A DNA stretch of 64,000 nucleotides, taken from NCBI GenBank assembly GCA_012031225.1, contig JAAUTZ010000001.1, forward strand, positions 1 through 64,000, written 5' to 3'. This document shows positions 23,637-32,161 of the stretch, piece by piece. The notes below the pieces were generated by a model. It saw only the letters and a program-made list of their open reading frames with translations, was not told the origin of the DNA and made no database searches. The translations under genes were made by a program, and so were the position numbers. Source of the stretch: Chloroflexaceae bacterium (lineage in GTDB: Bacteria > Chloroflexota > Chloroflexia > Chloroflexales > Chloroflexaceae). Each line of letters opens with the position of its first letter. Position 1 is the stretch's first letter.

Positions 23637-25895
23637 CTATGCCCGTAGTGCATACACCTTATGATCGAGTGAGCCGATATACACCACATCGTTGTGGATG
23701 GCGGGCGTAGAGACTACCGGTGCACCTGTCGGGAAGACCCAGACCAAGCGTCCATCACTAGCATCTACCGCATACACATTGCCATCAATTGCACCAATGT
23801 AGATGCGCCCATTGTGGTGGCGCGGCGACGATGTAATCTGGCTGCCCGTTTCATACTTCCATGCCAAGCGGCCATTCTTCCGTTCGACACCATAGAGGTT
23901 GCCATCGGCACTCCCGACATACACGCGACTGCCAACCACAATCGGCGACGAGTTGACCGCATGGCCAGTGCGGAACCGCCACATGGCAAAGCCGCCTTCG
24001 GCATCCAGCGCGTAGAGGTTGTTGTCCGATGAGCCAACATAGATAGCTCCTTCGTGATAGATCGGGCTAGAGATGACCGGCTGCTGCGTGCGTTGTTTCC
24101 AGCGCACGCCGCCGTTTTTGGTTTCGATGCAGTAGACGAATCCATCACCACCGCCGATGTAGAGCGCATCGCCATTGATCCATGCCGTCGAGCGTGCGGG
24201 CGACCAGAAGCGATACTTCCAGAGCAATGAACCGCGTGCGCCATCGAGGGCATACAAGTGCAGATCATCGGAGGAGACAAACACCCGTCGCTCATGCACT
24301 CGCGGTGAAGAGCGGATCGGCTGCTCGGTGCGGAAGGTCCACAGCGGCTTGCCGGTGCGGGTATCCAAGCCATACACCTTGCCATCTTCGGAACCCGTAA
24401 TGACAATATTTTCCCACACATCGGCGGTAGAGGGGATGCCGCCTTCGGTAGCATACTTCCAGCGAAATTCGCCGCGCAACGCATCGAGGGCGTAGAGGTT
24501 GGTATCGTAGCAGCCGATGTAGAGCATATTGTCTTGGATGCGGGGCGAAGAACGCACTTCATCTTCGCAAGTAAATGACCAGACCAACTCGGTGCTTGGC
24601 GCACTGCCCCGGCTGCGTACTGATGCAGCGGCAGTACTAGCGGAACCGGCACTGCTCGCATATGGTGAACTATTCGCACCACCCCCTACACCAAGACTCA
24701 CGAACGCCTGCTTTAGATCTTCCGCCGTTACCCAACGTTTCGCCATATCATATTCGAGGGCTTTCTCAACAATCCCCGCAACATCGGCGGAGATGGCCGC
24801 ATTGAGATTGCGGATTGGGCGTTCGTGAAAGGTAAACGGCGTTTGCAGACGCGGATCATCATTGGTGAGGAGGTGATGCAGCGTTGCGCCGAGCGCGTAA
24901 ATATCGCTCTGGGCTTCAGCAATGCCACGATACTGTTCGGGTGGGGCATAGCCCTCAGTGCCAATCATCGTCCCTTTCACGCCGCCCCGTTCGAGCAGAC
25001 GGGCGATCCCGAAGTCAATCAGCACAATCCGCTCTTCGGGCGTAACGACAATGTTGGAAGGCTTCATATCCCGAAAGACAATCGGGTTCGGTTGCAGATT
25101 GTGGAGATACGAAAGCACGTCGCAAATCTGCACCGCCCAATGCACCACCCGCGCTTCGGCAATCGGCTTGCCCGCTTCCTGCAAGACCTGATCCAAGTCT
25201 TGCCCATTGATCAACTCCATCACGAGATAGACGCGCCCGTTCTCCTCAAAGAAGTCGGATACCTTCGGAATCGTGGGGTGGCTCAATGTAGCCAGCAAGC
25301 CCGCTTCACGCTCAAAAAGGCGCAGGTTGAGGGTGCGGGTCTGTGTATCTACGGCACTTTGGTACATCTCTTTGATCGCACAGACACGGGCTTCATTGCC
25401 GAACTTCAAGCGCGTATCGCGCCCACGATAGACCACACTCATGCCCCCGATACCGAGAATATTCTCGATCTGATAGCGTTGCTGGAGCATCGTGCCGGCT
25501 GCAAGGGTCTGCGCGAAGGCGGCTTTCCGCTTGCCCCCCTCATCATCATTGGCGGCGGCTTTGCGGGCAGGGGGCGGAGTGCCGTGGGCGGGCGGGGCTG
25601 GCTTCGTAGCGGGGGCGACAGGGGTGACATTTTTCGTCGCATCAGTAGCAGGCAGGGGTGCGTCACCACTCACATTTTTCGTCGCATCTTCTGGGAGCTG
25701 CGTTAACCCTGCACCGACATGCTTGGTTGTGCCGCCTGCAATACGCGGCAGCGAACCGCCCGGAGCGGGTGCAGCCGGGGGAATATTCTTGGTTGCGTCA
25801 TCTGGTATCTGGGCAGTCTCATCCGGCACAGCCTGCGGCGGCTCGGCTGCACCTTGTCCAAGGATCTTCGTGCCACCTTTTTTAATCAACGACAT
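23637..25895 (-). CDS. Ser/Thr protein kinase with C-terminal PQQ-type beta-propeller
   Basis: The 752-residue protein has three parts. Residues 1-130 are a disordered tail with five Thr-Lys-x-[I/L/V] motifs (Thr 9, 35, 57, 72, 87), four of them in DATKN/GTTKH contexts. Residues about 138-400 are a Hanks-type kinase: GIGGMSVVYRG, Lys175 in CAIKEM, catalytic loop FRDMKPSN (Asp277, with Phe where His is usual), DFG at 294-296, and GTEGYAPPEQY. A Ser/Ala-rich linker precedes residues 440-752, a beta-propeller of seven or so PQQ/Trp-docking repeats (YIGSxDxxxYALDAxxGxxxW). There is no membrane helix, so it acts in the cytosol. It is the first gene of the operon. Confidence 0.94.
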   Translation of the reverse strand: MSLIKKGGTKILGQGAAEPPQAVPDETAQIPDDATKNIPPAAPAPGGSLPRIAGGTTKHVGAGLTQLPEDATKNVSGDAPLPATDATKNVTPVAPATKPAPPAHGTPPPARKAAANDDEGGKRKAAFAQTLAAGTMLQQRYQIENILGIGGMSVVYRGRDTRLKFGNEARVCAIKEMYQSAVDTQTRTLNLRLFEREAGLLATLSHPTIPKVSDFFEENGRVYLVMELINGQDLDQVLQEAGKPIAEARVVHWAVQICDVLSYLHNLQPNPIVFRDMKPSNIVVTPEERIVLIDFGIARLLERGGVKGTMIGTEGYAPPEQYRGIAEAQSDIYALGATLHHLLTNDDPRLQTPFTFHERPIRNLNAAISADVAGIVEKALEYDMAKRWVTAEDLKQAFVSLGVGGGANSSPYASSAGSASTAAASVRSRGSAPSTELVWSFTCEDEVRSSPRIQDNMLYIGCYDTNLYALDALRGEFRWKYATEGGIPSTADVWENIVITGSEDGKVYGLDTRTGKPLWTFRTEQPIRSSPRVHERRVFVSSDDLHLYALDGARGSLLWKYRFWSPARSTAWINGDALYIGGGDGFVYCIETKNGGVRWKQRTQQPVISSPIYHEGAIYVGSSDNNLYALDAEGGFAMWRFRTGHAVNSSPIVVGSRVYVGSADGNLYGVERKNGRLAWKYETGSQITSSPRHHNGRIYIGAIDGNVYAVDASDGRLVWVFPTGAPVVSTPAIHNDVVYIGSLDHKVYALRA

Positions 25896-26030
25896 ATGCA
25901 GAATCCTACCCTACCGCACGTATTGATCACGGTTCCAGCAAGCGAGGTTAGCCCCTCGTTTGAGCTTGCCCACATCTGACCTTTCACGGGTGATCGCACA
26001 TAGCATGTAAAGCTCTGAGATCTTATACGT

Positions 26031-26059
26031 ATTATAGAGTGTATATGCTCTGGCGGCAA
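26031..26059 (-). promoter_or_regulatory. Promoter of the kinase-phosphatase operon
   Basis: On the minus strand, TTGCCG and TATAAT are 17 bp apart (complement of 26054-26059 and 26031-26036). Transcription would start near 26024, leaving a leader of about 130 nt to the kinase ATG at 25895. The leader can fold a short hairpin (CGAGG / CCTCG). Confidence 0.6.
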
Positions 26060-26085
26060 CCCCTGTCTACAGTCGAAATTGGCAA

Positions 26086-26108
26086 GGGGCAACCCAGTGC
26101 GCTGCCCC
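26086..26108 (-). terminator. Possible terminator hairpin after pnp
   Basis: GGGGCA and TGCCCC form a 6-bp stem with an 11-nt loop, 43 bp after the pnp stop on the minus strand. No clear T run follows, so this is a weak call. Confidence 0.3.
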
Positions 26109-26150
26109 TGTGTCTGGCTCAGTATCTCCGATTACCCCTCGTCACGCCGT

Positions 26151-28382
26151 TTAGGGTTCACGCCGGCGCGGACGCGGGCGGTCTGCACCACTGCGGGAAC
26201 TACTGCGCGGGGTATCGTCCCGTTTGCCGCCGTTCCCACCACTACTCCCACCGCTGCTTCCAGCCGATGAGCTTTCGCCTTCGAGCAGCGCACGCCGGCT
26301 CAAGCTAATCTTACCCTGCGCGTCAACGTCAGTCACAATGACGTTGATGTCATCGCCAATCTGGACAATTTCTTCAACGGTCTTGACCCGCCCGGATGCT
26401 AGTTCGCTGATATGCACCATGCCGTCTTTGCCCGGCAAGATGTTCACGAACGCCCCATAATTCATAATCCGCACAACCTTACCGAGAAAGATGTCGCCCA
26501 CTTTCGGGTCGCGGGTCAGCCCTTCAATCATCTCAACTGCGCGTTGCGCGGCGGATTCATCGGCGGTGGCAATGAACACCCGCCCATCTGGTTCCACATC
26601 AATCGTTGCGCCAGTCTCATCAATGATCGTGCGGATCGTTTTGCCGCCGGGGCCAATCAATGCGCCGATCTTGTCTACCGGAATTTGCAGCGTCACGATG
26701 CGTGGCGCATACGGTGAAAGTTCGGGGCGCGGGGTGGGCAGGACGGACTGCATCGCATCGAGGATGAATAGCCGCGCTTGGCGGGCTTGCTCAAACGCAA
26801 TCCGCATAATCTCAAACGTCACGCCGGTAGTCTTGATGTCTAGCTGTAGCCCCGTGATCCCCTCGGAGGTGCCCGCCACCTTGAAGTCCATATCACCGAG
26901 CGCATCCTCGATCCCTTGAATGTCGGTAAGAACCGTCCAGCGTCCGTTGTCATCTGTCACCAAGCCCATTGCAATGCCGGCGACATGGCGTTTGATCGGC
27001 ACGCCTGCATCCATCAGGCTCAGGCTGCTGCCACAGACGCTCGCCATCGAGCTGCTGCCATTGGAGCTGAGCACCTCGCTGACGAGGCGCATCGTGTAGG
27101 GAAAGTCGTTATCATCGGGCAGCACTGCATACAGGGCCCGCTCAGCCAGTGCGCCATGCCCAATGTCGCGGCGGCGAGGGCCACCAAGCCGTCGGGCTTC
27201 GCCCGTGCTAAAGGGTGGGAAGTTGTAGTGGTGCATGTAGGTCTTGGAAGTTTCCGTACCCAGATCATCGAGGCGTTGTTCTTCGCTCGGTGAGCCAAGC
27301 GTCGTGATTGTGAGGACTTGGGTCTGGCCACGGGCAAACAAGCCGCTGCCATGGACACGCGGGATCATCCCGACTTCCATGCTCAGGGGGCGAACCTCGG
27401 TGAGCGTGCGCCCATCTACGCGCTCGCCACGCTCCAAAATCGCATTGCGGACTTCGGCTTTGAGGAGCGTATCAAAAACTTTGCTCACCGCCGCTTGGCG
27501 GGTGGGTAGCTCTTCGGGCGGCTCATCGGCGGTGAAGTAGTGCAGCACATCGGCGTGCAGCACGTTTGTCTGCTCCTCGCGCTGCATCTTATTGGGATCG
27601 TTGATCGCGGCTCGTAGCCGCCCCCCAATGTAGCCAGCGACGGCTTCTTCGAGCGACGTATCGCTGGCAGGCGGCTCGAAGGGCAGCTTGGGCTTGCCAC
27701 ACTTGGCAACCAGTTCGCGTTGCAAAGCAACGAGCTGTTTGCAGACGGCGTGCCCCTGCTGAATGGCGGTGAGCATATCGGCTTCGGAGAGTTCGTTGGC
27801 TCCTGCTTCCACCATCAAGACGGCATCGTCGGTTCCTGCAACCAGCAGATCAAGGCCGCTTGTTTCGGTTTCGGACATCGAGGGGTTGACGGTCAGGGAG
27901 CCATTGAGGTGGCCCATCTGCACCGCCCCAACGGGTCCGGCAAAGGGGATCGAGCTGATCGAAAGCGCAGCGGATGCGCCGATGATTGCCAGCGCACCCG
28001 GATCGCAGGTGGTATCTATCGAGAAGGTCGTGACAATCACCTGCACTTCATTGCGATAACCTTTGGGAAAGAGCGGGCGCAGCGGGCGGTCAGTCAGGCG
28101 CGAAATCAGGATCGCCGTATTAGTGGGCTTCCCTTCACGCTTGAAGTAGTTGCCGGGGATCTTACCAGCGGCGTACATCTTCTCTTCATAATCTACGGTG
28201 AGCGGGAAGAAATCAGCACCTTCACGCGCTTCACGGGCGGCAACCACCGTTGCCAGCAACACCGTATCACCATAGCGGACAGTGACCGCTCCGTCGGCTT
28301 GCTCGGCGAACTTGCCCGATTCAAGGGTAAGTGTGCGTCCGGCAATCTCGGCACTTACCGTGTAAACTTCACGATTGGTCAT
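26151..28382 (-). CDS. pnp: Polyribonucleotide nucleotidyltransferase (PNPase)
   Basis: The 743-residue protein degrades RNA 3' to 5' using phosphate, as a homotrimer. Two RNase PH-like domains (about residues 10-225 and 315-540) carry FFPLTVDYEEKMYAAGKIPG and the second-domain motifs FPPFSTGEARRLGGPRRRDI and VCGSSLSLMDAGVPIK. A KH domain follows (GPGGKTIRTIIDETGATI) and then an S1 domain (LGKVVRIMNYGAFVNILPG, VHISELASGRV). The last 45 residues are Gly/Ser then Arg-rich, a flexible tail. It lies downstream of rpsO, the conserved bacterial order. A hairpin between the two genes may set its expression. Confidence 0.97.
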   Translation of the reverse strand: MTNREVYTVSAEIAGRTLTLESGKFAEQADGAVTVRYGDTVLLATVVAAREAREGADFFPLTVDYEEKMYAAGKIPGNYFKREGKPTNTAILISRLTDRPLRPLFPKGYRNEVQVIVTTFSIDTTCDPGALAIIGASAALSISSIPFAGPVGAVQMGHLNGSLTVNPSMSETETSGLDLLVAGTDDAVLMVEAGANELSEADMLTAIQQGHAVCKQLVALQRELVAKCGKPKLPFEPPASDTSLEEAVAGYIGGRLRAAINDPNKMQREEQTNVLHADVLHYFTADEPPEELPTRQAAVSKVFDTLLKAEVRNAILERGERVDGRTLTEVRPLSMEVGMIPRVHGSGLFARGQTQVLTITTLGSPSEEQRLDDLGTETSKTYMHHYNFPPFSTGEARRLGGPRRRDIGHGALAERALYAVLPDDNDFPYTMRLVSEVLSSNGSSSMASVCGSSLSLMDAGVPIKRHVAGIAMGLVTDDNGRWTVLTDIQGIEDALGDMDFKVAGTSEGITGLQLDIKTTGVTFEIMRIAFEQARQARLFILDAMQSVLPTPRPELSPYAPRIVTLQIPVDKIGALIGPGGKTIRTIIDETGATIDVEPDGRVFIATADESAAQRAVEMIEGLTRDPKVGDIFLGKVVRIMNYGAFVNILPGKDGMVHISELASGRVKTVEEIVQIGDDINVIVTDVDAQGKISLSRRALLEGESSSAGSSGGSSGGNGGKRDDTPRSSSRSGADRPRPRRREP

Positions 28383-28500
28383 ACCTACCTTTCCTTATCC
28401 TTCTGTCTGTTGTCTGTCTTTGGGGAAATAGCTGTGGGTGAGCTGTGCTGGCTGTATGTGGAGCAGGGTTCGTGGCTGCACCGAGTACGCAGGTGCGGAA

Positions 28501-28540
28501 AACAATAAAGCACCAGTAGGTTGAGTTGGGCTGGTGCTTT
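28501..28540 (-). terminator. Hairpin between rpsO and pnp
   Basis: A perfect 10-bp stem (AAAGCACCAG / CTGGTGCTTT at 28507-28516 and 28531-28540) has a 14-nt loop and is followed on the minus strand by ATTGTTTT. It reads as an intrinsic terminator or attenuator after rpsO. In many bacteria this gap also holds a processing hairpin for pnp control. Confidence 0.7.
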
Positions 28541-28590
28541 GTTGCATTTACGCATCCCGTGTAGCCTACGTGCCATGCTCGGCAAGCCGC

Positions 28591-28860
28591 TTAACGCCGC
28601 AACCCAAGTTGCTCAATAACGGCGAGATACCGCGCTTTGTCCTTATCGCGCAGGTATGTCAGCAGCCGTCGCCGCCGCCCAACGAGCTTCAGCAAGCCAC
28701 GCCGCGAGCTAAAGTCGTGAATGTGAATACGCATATGGGCAATCAAACCGTTAATTCGTTCGGTGAGCAAGGCAATCTGCACTTCGGCTGAGCCAGTATC
28801 AGTCGCGTGGGTCTGATACTTTTCGACAATCGTATCTTTAACATCCTGATCAAGCGCCAT
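28591..28860 (-). CDS. rpsO: 30S ribosomal protein S15
   Basis: The 89-residue protein matches S15 end to end: the helix [16 protein letters not shown], the rRNA-binding stretch [20 protein letters not shown] and [21 protein letters not shown]15 binds 16S rRNA early in small-subunit assembly. It is the usual length and precedes pnp, as in most bacteria. Confidence 0.97.
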   Translation of the reverse strand: MALDQDVKDTIVEKYQTHATDTGSAEVQIALLTERINGLIAHMRIHIHDFSSRRGLLKLVGRRRRLLTYLRDKDKARYLAVIEQLGLRR

Positions 28861-29012
28861 CGGGTTGGGTTCCTCCTCATGCTAACATTATCCGAATCGC
28901 GCACGGGCTGGCGCGTTAGCCCGGCGTTTGGTGCGAAAATTACACCATTTGCCAGTATACCACATCTTGCCCAATTGTGGCAGTGGTGGGCTGAGGCGGG
29001 TAGCGGGCCACG

Positions 29013-29040
29013 TTGGCACACCCCTGAACTCGTGTATAAT
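29013..29040 (+). promoter_or_regulatory. Promoter of the first glutamine synthetase gene
   Basis: TTGGCA (29013-29018) and TATAAT (29035-29040) are 16 bp apart. Transcription should start near 29047, giving a leader of about 55 nt to the ATG at 29102. Confidence 0.7.
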
Positions 29041-29101
29041 ACTGTGCAGATATTCGCGGAAGTTCAGGTGCAAAGATTGCACGGATTGCAAGGATGGCGG
29101 T

Positions 29102-30439
29102 ATGAACGACACCCAGAAGGCAGAGTTGCTCGCACAGGTTGCCAACCAACAGGTCCATTTCATCAATCTCCAATTTGTGGATATTCTCGGCATGATTAAG
29201 ACCGTGATGATCCCCGTTGAGGAGTTTGAGCGTGCGCTTCAGTACGGGGTCTGGTTTGATGGCTCCTCAATTGAGGGCTTTGCGCGGGTTGCCGAGAGCG
29301 ATATGTACCTCGTGCCCGACCCCGCCACCTTCCAGCCCATCCCGTGGGATACTGACCCAGAGAGCCGCACCGCCCGCATCATTTGCCATGTGTATACGCC
29401 ACACGGCAAGCCCTTCGCGGGCGATCCCCGTTATGTGCTGACGCGCATGTTGCAGCAGGCCGTGGATCTGGGCTACAACTACACCGTAGGCCCTGAGTTG
29501 GAGTTCTTCCTGTTCAAGGGCGAGAGCCTGCGCCTGCCGCGCCCGATCCCCCACGACGATGCGAGCTACTTCGATGTCTCTACCGATCAAGCGGTGGATG
29601 TGCGCCGCTCGATGGTGCAGGCCCTCAAAGCATTCGGCGTATCGGTGGATGCGAGCCACCACGAAGTCGCGGCTGGGCAGCACGAGATTGATCTCTCCTA
29701 CAGCGATGCGATGCGAGCCGCCGATAACACCATGACGTGCCGGATGACGATCAAGGCGGTGGCCCAGCAGTATGGCTTGTATGCCTCGTTTATGCCCAAG
29801 CCGGTGGCAGGTGTGAATGGCAATGGCATGCACATCCATCAGAACCTCACCGATATTGCCACCGGTGCGAATGTGTTTCACGATCCGGCGGATGCCTACG
29901 GGCTATCGAAAACCGCCCGTCAGTTCATTGCGGGCTTGTTGGCCCACGCCAAAGGCATGACGGCAATCCTTGCCCCGCTCGTCAATTCGTACAAGCGGCT
30001 CGTGCCCGGCTATGAAGCTCCCGTGTACCTGAGCTGGGGCCATACCAATCGCTCGGCATTGATCCGGGTGCCCCGCACAAGCATTGGGCGCGGGCACGCC
30101 ACACGGGTGGAGATGCGCTGCCCCGATCCCTCGTGCAACCCCTACCTCGCCTTGGCGGTGATGCTGGCCGCTGGGCTGGATGGGATCAAGCGCGAACTGC
30201 CGCTCGGTGAAGCCGCAGAGGAGGATCTGTTCCACGTTGATCCGCGTGCGCTCGGCTTGGAAGCCCTGCCCACCTCGCTCGGTGAGGCGTTGCAAGCCCT
30301 GCAAGAAGACGATGTTGTGCAGGCCGCTCTAGGCCCCCACGTCTACGAGCGGTTTCTGGATGCCAAGCTGCAAGAGTGGCACGACTACAGTAGCTTCATC
30401 TCGCAGTGGGAGATTGAACGGTATCTGTCTATTTTCTAG
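29102..30439 (+). CDS. glnA: Glutamine synthetase type I, short (GSI-alpha-like) form
   Basis: The 445-residue enzyme joins ammonia to glutamate using ATP. Motifs are FDGSSIEGFARVAESDM, GPELEFFLF (metal Glu), DLSYSDAMRAADN, NGNGMHIHQNL, NSYKRLVPGYEAPVYLSWG and RVEMRCPDPSCNPYLA. It lacks the insertions and the adenylylation-loop Tyr seen in the second synthetase downstream, so it fits the GSI-alpha type, usually controlled by feedback and regulators rather than by adenylylation. AAGGA before the ATG at 29102 fixes the start. Together with the gene at 30646 it forms a tandem pair of different subtypes. Confidence 0.93.
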   Translation: MNDTQKAELLAQVANQQVHFINLQFVDILGMIKTVMIPVEEFERALQYGVWFDGSSIEGFARVAESDMYLVPDPATFQPIPWDTDPESRTARIICHVYTPHGKPFAGDPRYVLTRMLQQAVDLGYNYTVGPELEFFLFKGESLRLPRPIPHDDASYFDVSTDQAVDVRRSMVQALKAFGVSVDASHHEVAAGQHEIDLSYSDAMRAADNTMTCRMTIKAVAQQYGLYASFMPKPVAGVNGNGMHIHQNLTDIATGANVFHDPADAYGLSKTARQFIAGLLAHAKGMTAILAPLVNSYKRLVPGYEAPVYLSWGHTNRSALIRVPRTSIGRGHATRVEMRCPDPSCNPYLALAVMLAAGLDGIKRELPLGEAAEEDLFHVDPRALGLEALPTSLGEALQALQEDDVVQAALGPHVYERFLDAKLQEWHDYSSFISQWEIERYLSIF

Positions 30440-30472
30440 GCGGCGCGGCATAGAGCTGGCTTTGGGCAAAGC

Positions 30473-30501
30473 ATCCAAAGTTGATCGGGTGTTCTTTGGA
30501 T
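30473..30501. promoter_or_regulatory. Inverted repeat between the two glutamine synthetase genes
   Basis: ATCCAAAG (30473-30480) and CTTTGGAT (30494-30501) are exact complements with a 13-nt loop. No T run follows, so an operator or a leader hairpin controlling the second gene is as likely as a terminator. Confidence 0.45.
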
Positions 30502-30645
30502 AGTCGCACTGTAGGCACACGCCCAATAATCGCGTACCATGAAGCATAGTGCCTATTTCCACAGGTGTTTTCTGTTACAACAAATCAGTTTCCAATGGCG
30601 GAACCTTGCTGTGTTCTGTAGTCTGAATACTCAGGAGAGAGACGT

Positions 30646-32061
30646 ATGTTTTCAAGTCCTAAAGAAGTGTTGGAGTACATCAAAACCAATGACATCAAAA
30701 TGGTGGATGTGCGTTTCATTGATTTGCCCGGCACGCAGCAGCACTTTACGGTGCCTGCCGCAATGTTCGATGAAGGTGCGTTTGAAGATGGGCTAGGCTT
30801 CGACGGTTCGTCGGTACGTGGCTTCCAAACGATTGATCAGAGCGACATGATTGTTTTCCCCGATCCAAGTTCGGCTTTTGTTGACCCGACCCTCGAAGTG
30901 CCGACACTGGCTATTCTGGGCGACATCAGCGATCCGATTACGCTGCAACCCTATTCCCGCGACCCGCGCAACATTGCCCGCAAAGCCGAAGCCTTCCTGA
31001 AGTCGAGCGGCATTGCCGACACCTGCTTTATGGGCCCAGAAGCTGAATTCTTCCTCTTCACCGATGTGCGTTACACGTCCGAGACGAACACGGCCATGTT
31101 CGCGGTGGATAGCCCCGAAGCATGGTGGAACAGCCCCACCGCTGGCGGCGGGATCCAGATCCCGCCCAAGCGCGGCTACTTCCCCTTGCCCCCCGCTGAT
31201 ACCCTGCAAGATGTTCGCAGCCATATCGTGTTGGCGATGATGTCCATCGGGATGAAGGTTGAGCTGCACCACCACGAAGTGGCTACCGCCGGGCAGTGTG
31301 AAATTGACCTGCGCTTCGATACGCTCCTCAAGATGGCCGACACCTTGATGAACTACAAGTACCTCGTCAAAGCGGTGGCGCGTGATATGGGCTATATTGC
31401 GACCTTTATGCCCAAGCCGCTCTTTGGCGATAACGGTAGTGGCATGCACACCCACCAGAGCTTGTGGAAAGAGGGTACGCCCCTGTTCTTCGATGACAAG
31501 GGTGGCTACGCCAACCTGTCCGATATGGCCCGCTACTACATCGGGGGCTTGCTGGCCCACGCGCCCGCACTGCTGGCCTTCGCCGCCCCAACGACCAATT
31601 CGTACCGCCGCCTCGTGCCCGGCTTTGAGGCTCCCGTCAACCTCGTCTATTCACAGCGCAACCGCTCCGCAGCCTGCCGGATCCCGGCCTACTCGAACAG
31701 CCCCAAAGCCAAGCGGGTTGAGTTCCGCTGCCCCGATCCATCCGCCAACCCGTACCTCGCCTTCTCGGCCATGCTCATGGCTGGGCTGGATGGGATCATC
31801 AACAAGATCGAGCCGGGCGATCCGGTGGACGTGGACTTGTACGAACTGTCGCCGGAAGAGCTGGTTCACATCAAGTCGGTGCCGGGTTCACTCACCGAGT
31901 CGCTCGACGCGCTCGAAGCCGATAGCGAGTTCCTGATGCGCGGCGATGTATTCACCCCAGACGTGATTGAGTCCTATGTCAACTACAAGCGCACGGAAGA
32001 AGTGATCCCCGTACAGATGCGCCCGACCCCGCACGAGTACAAGCTGTACTTCGACATCTAG
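30646..32061 (+). CDS. glnA: Glutamine synthetase type I, long (GSI-beta-like) form
   Basis: The 471-residue enzyme has the full GSI fold: FDGSSVRGFQTIDQSDM, GPEAEFFLFTDV, HHHEVATAGQCEIDLRF, NGSGMHTHQSLW, TNSYRRLVPGFEAPVNL and FRCPDPSANPYLAF. The sequence VDLYELSPEE matches the adenylylation loop (Y in NLYDLPPEE of enterobacterial GlnA), so covalent control by an adenylyltransferase is possible. Length and features fit GSI-beta. GGAGAGA precedes the ATG. It is probably the main housekeeping ammonium-assimilating enzyme, while the upstream short paralogue may serve another condition; that division is inferred. Confidence 0.94.
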   Translation: MFSSPKEVLEYIKTNDIKMVDVRFIDLPGTQQHFTVPAAMFDEGAFEDGLGFDGSSVRGFQTIDQSDMIVFPDPSSAFVDPTLEVPTLAILGDISDPITLQPYSRDPRNIARKAEAFLKSSGIADTCFMGPEAEFFLFTDVRYTSETNTAMFAVDSPEAWWNSPTAGGGIQIPPKRGYFPLPPADTLQDVRSHIVLAMMSIGMKVELHHHEVATAGQCEIDLRFDTLLKMADTLMNYKYLVKAVARDMGYIATFMPKPLFGDNGSGMHTHQSLWKEGTPLFFDDKGGYANLSDMARYYIGGLLAHAPALLAFAAPTTNSYRRLVPGFEAPVNLVYSQRNRSAACRIPAYSNSPKAKRVEFRCPDPSANPYLAFSAMLMAGLDGIINKIEPGDPVDVDLYELSPEELVHIKSVPGSLTESLDALEADSEFLMRGDVFTPDVIESYVNYKRTEEVIPVQMRPTPHEYKLYFDI

Positions 32062-32096
32062 GCCCTACCCAGCTTATGTTGAGTGTTGGGATGAAT

Positions 32097-32124
32097 ACGC
32101 GTTCAGCAAGGGCTGAAGCCGCGT
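32097..32124 (+). terminator. Terminator-like hairpin after the second glutamine synthetase gene
   Basis: ACGCG-TTCAGC pairs with GCTGAA-(GC)-CGCGT around an AAGG loop, 35 bp after the stop. The following AGGTTT is only weakly T-rich. Confidence 0.45.
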
Positions 32125-32161
32125 AGGTTTGCCCATCACCACCTGCCCCTAGCAACCGCCC

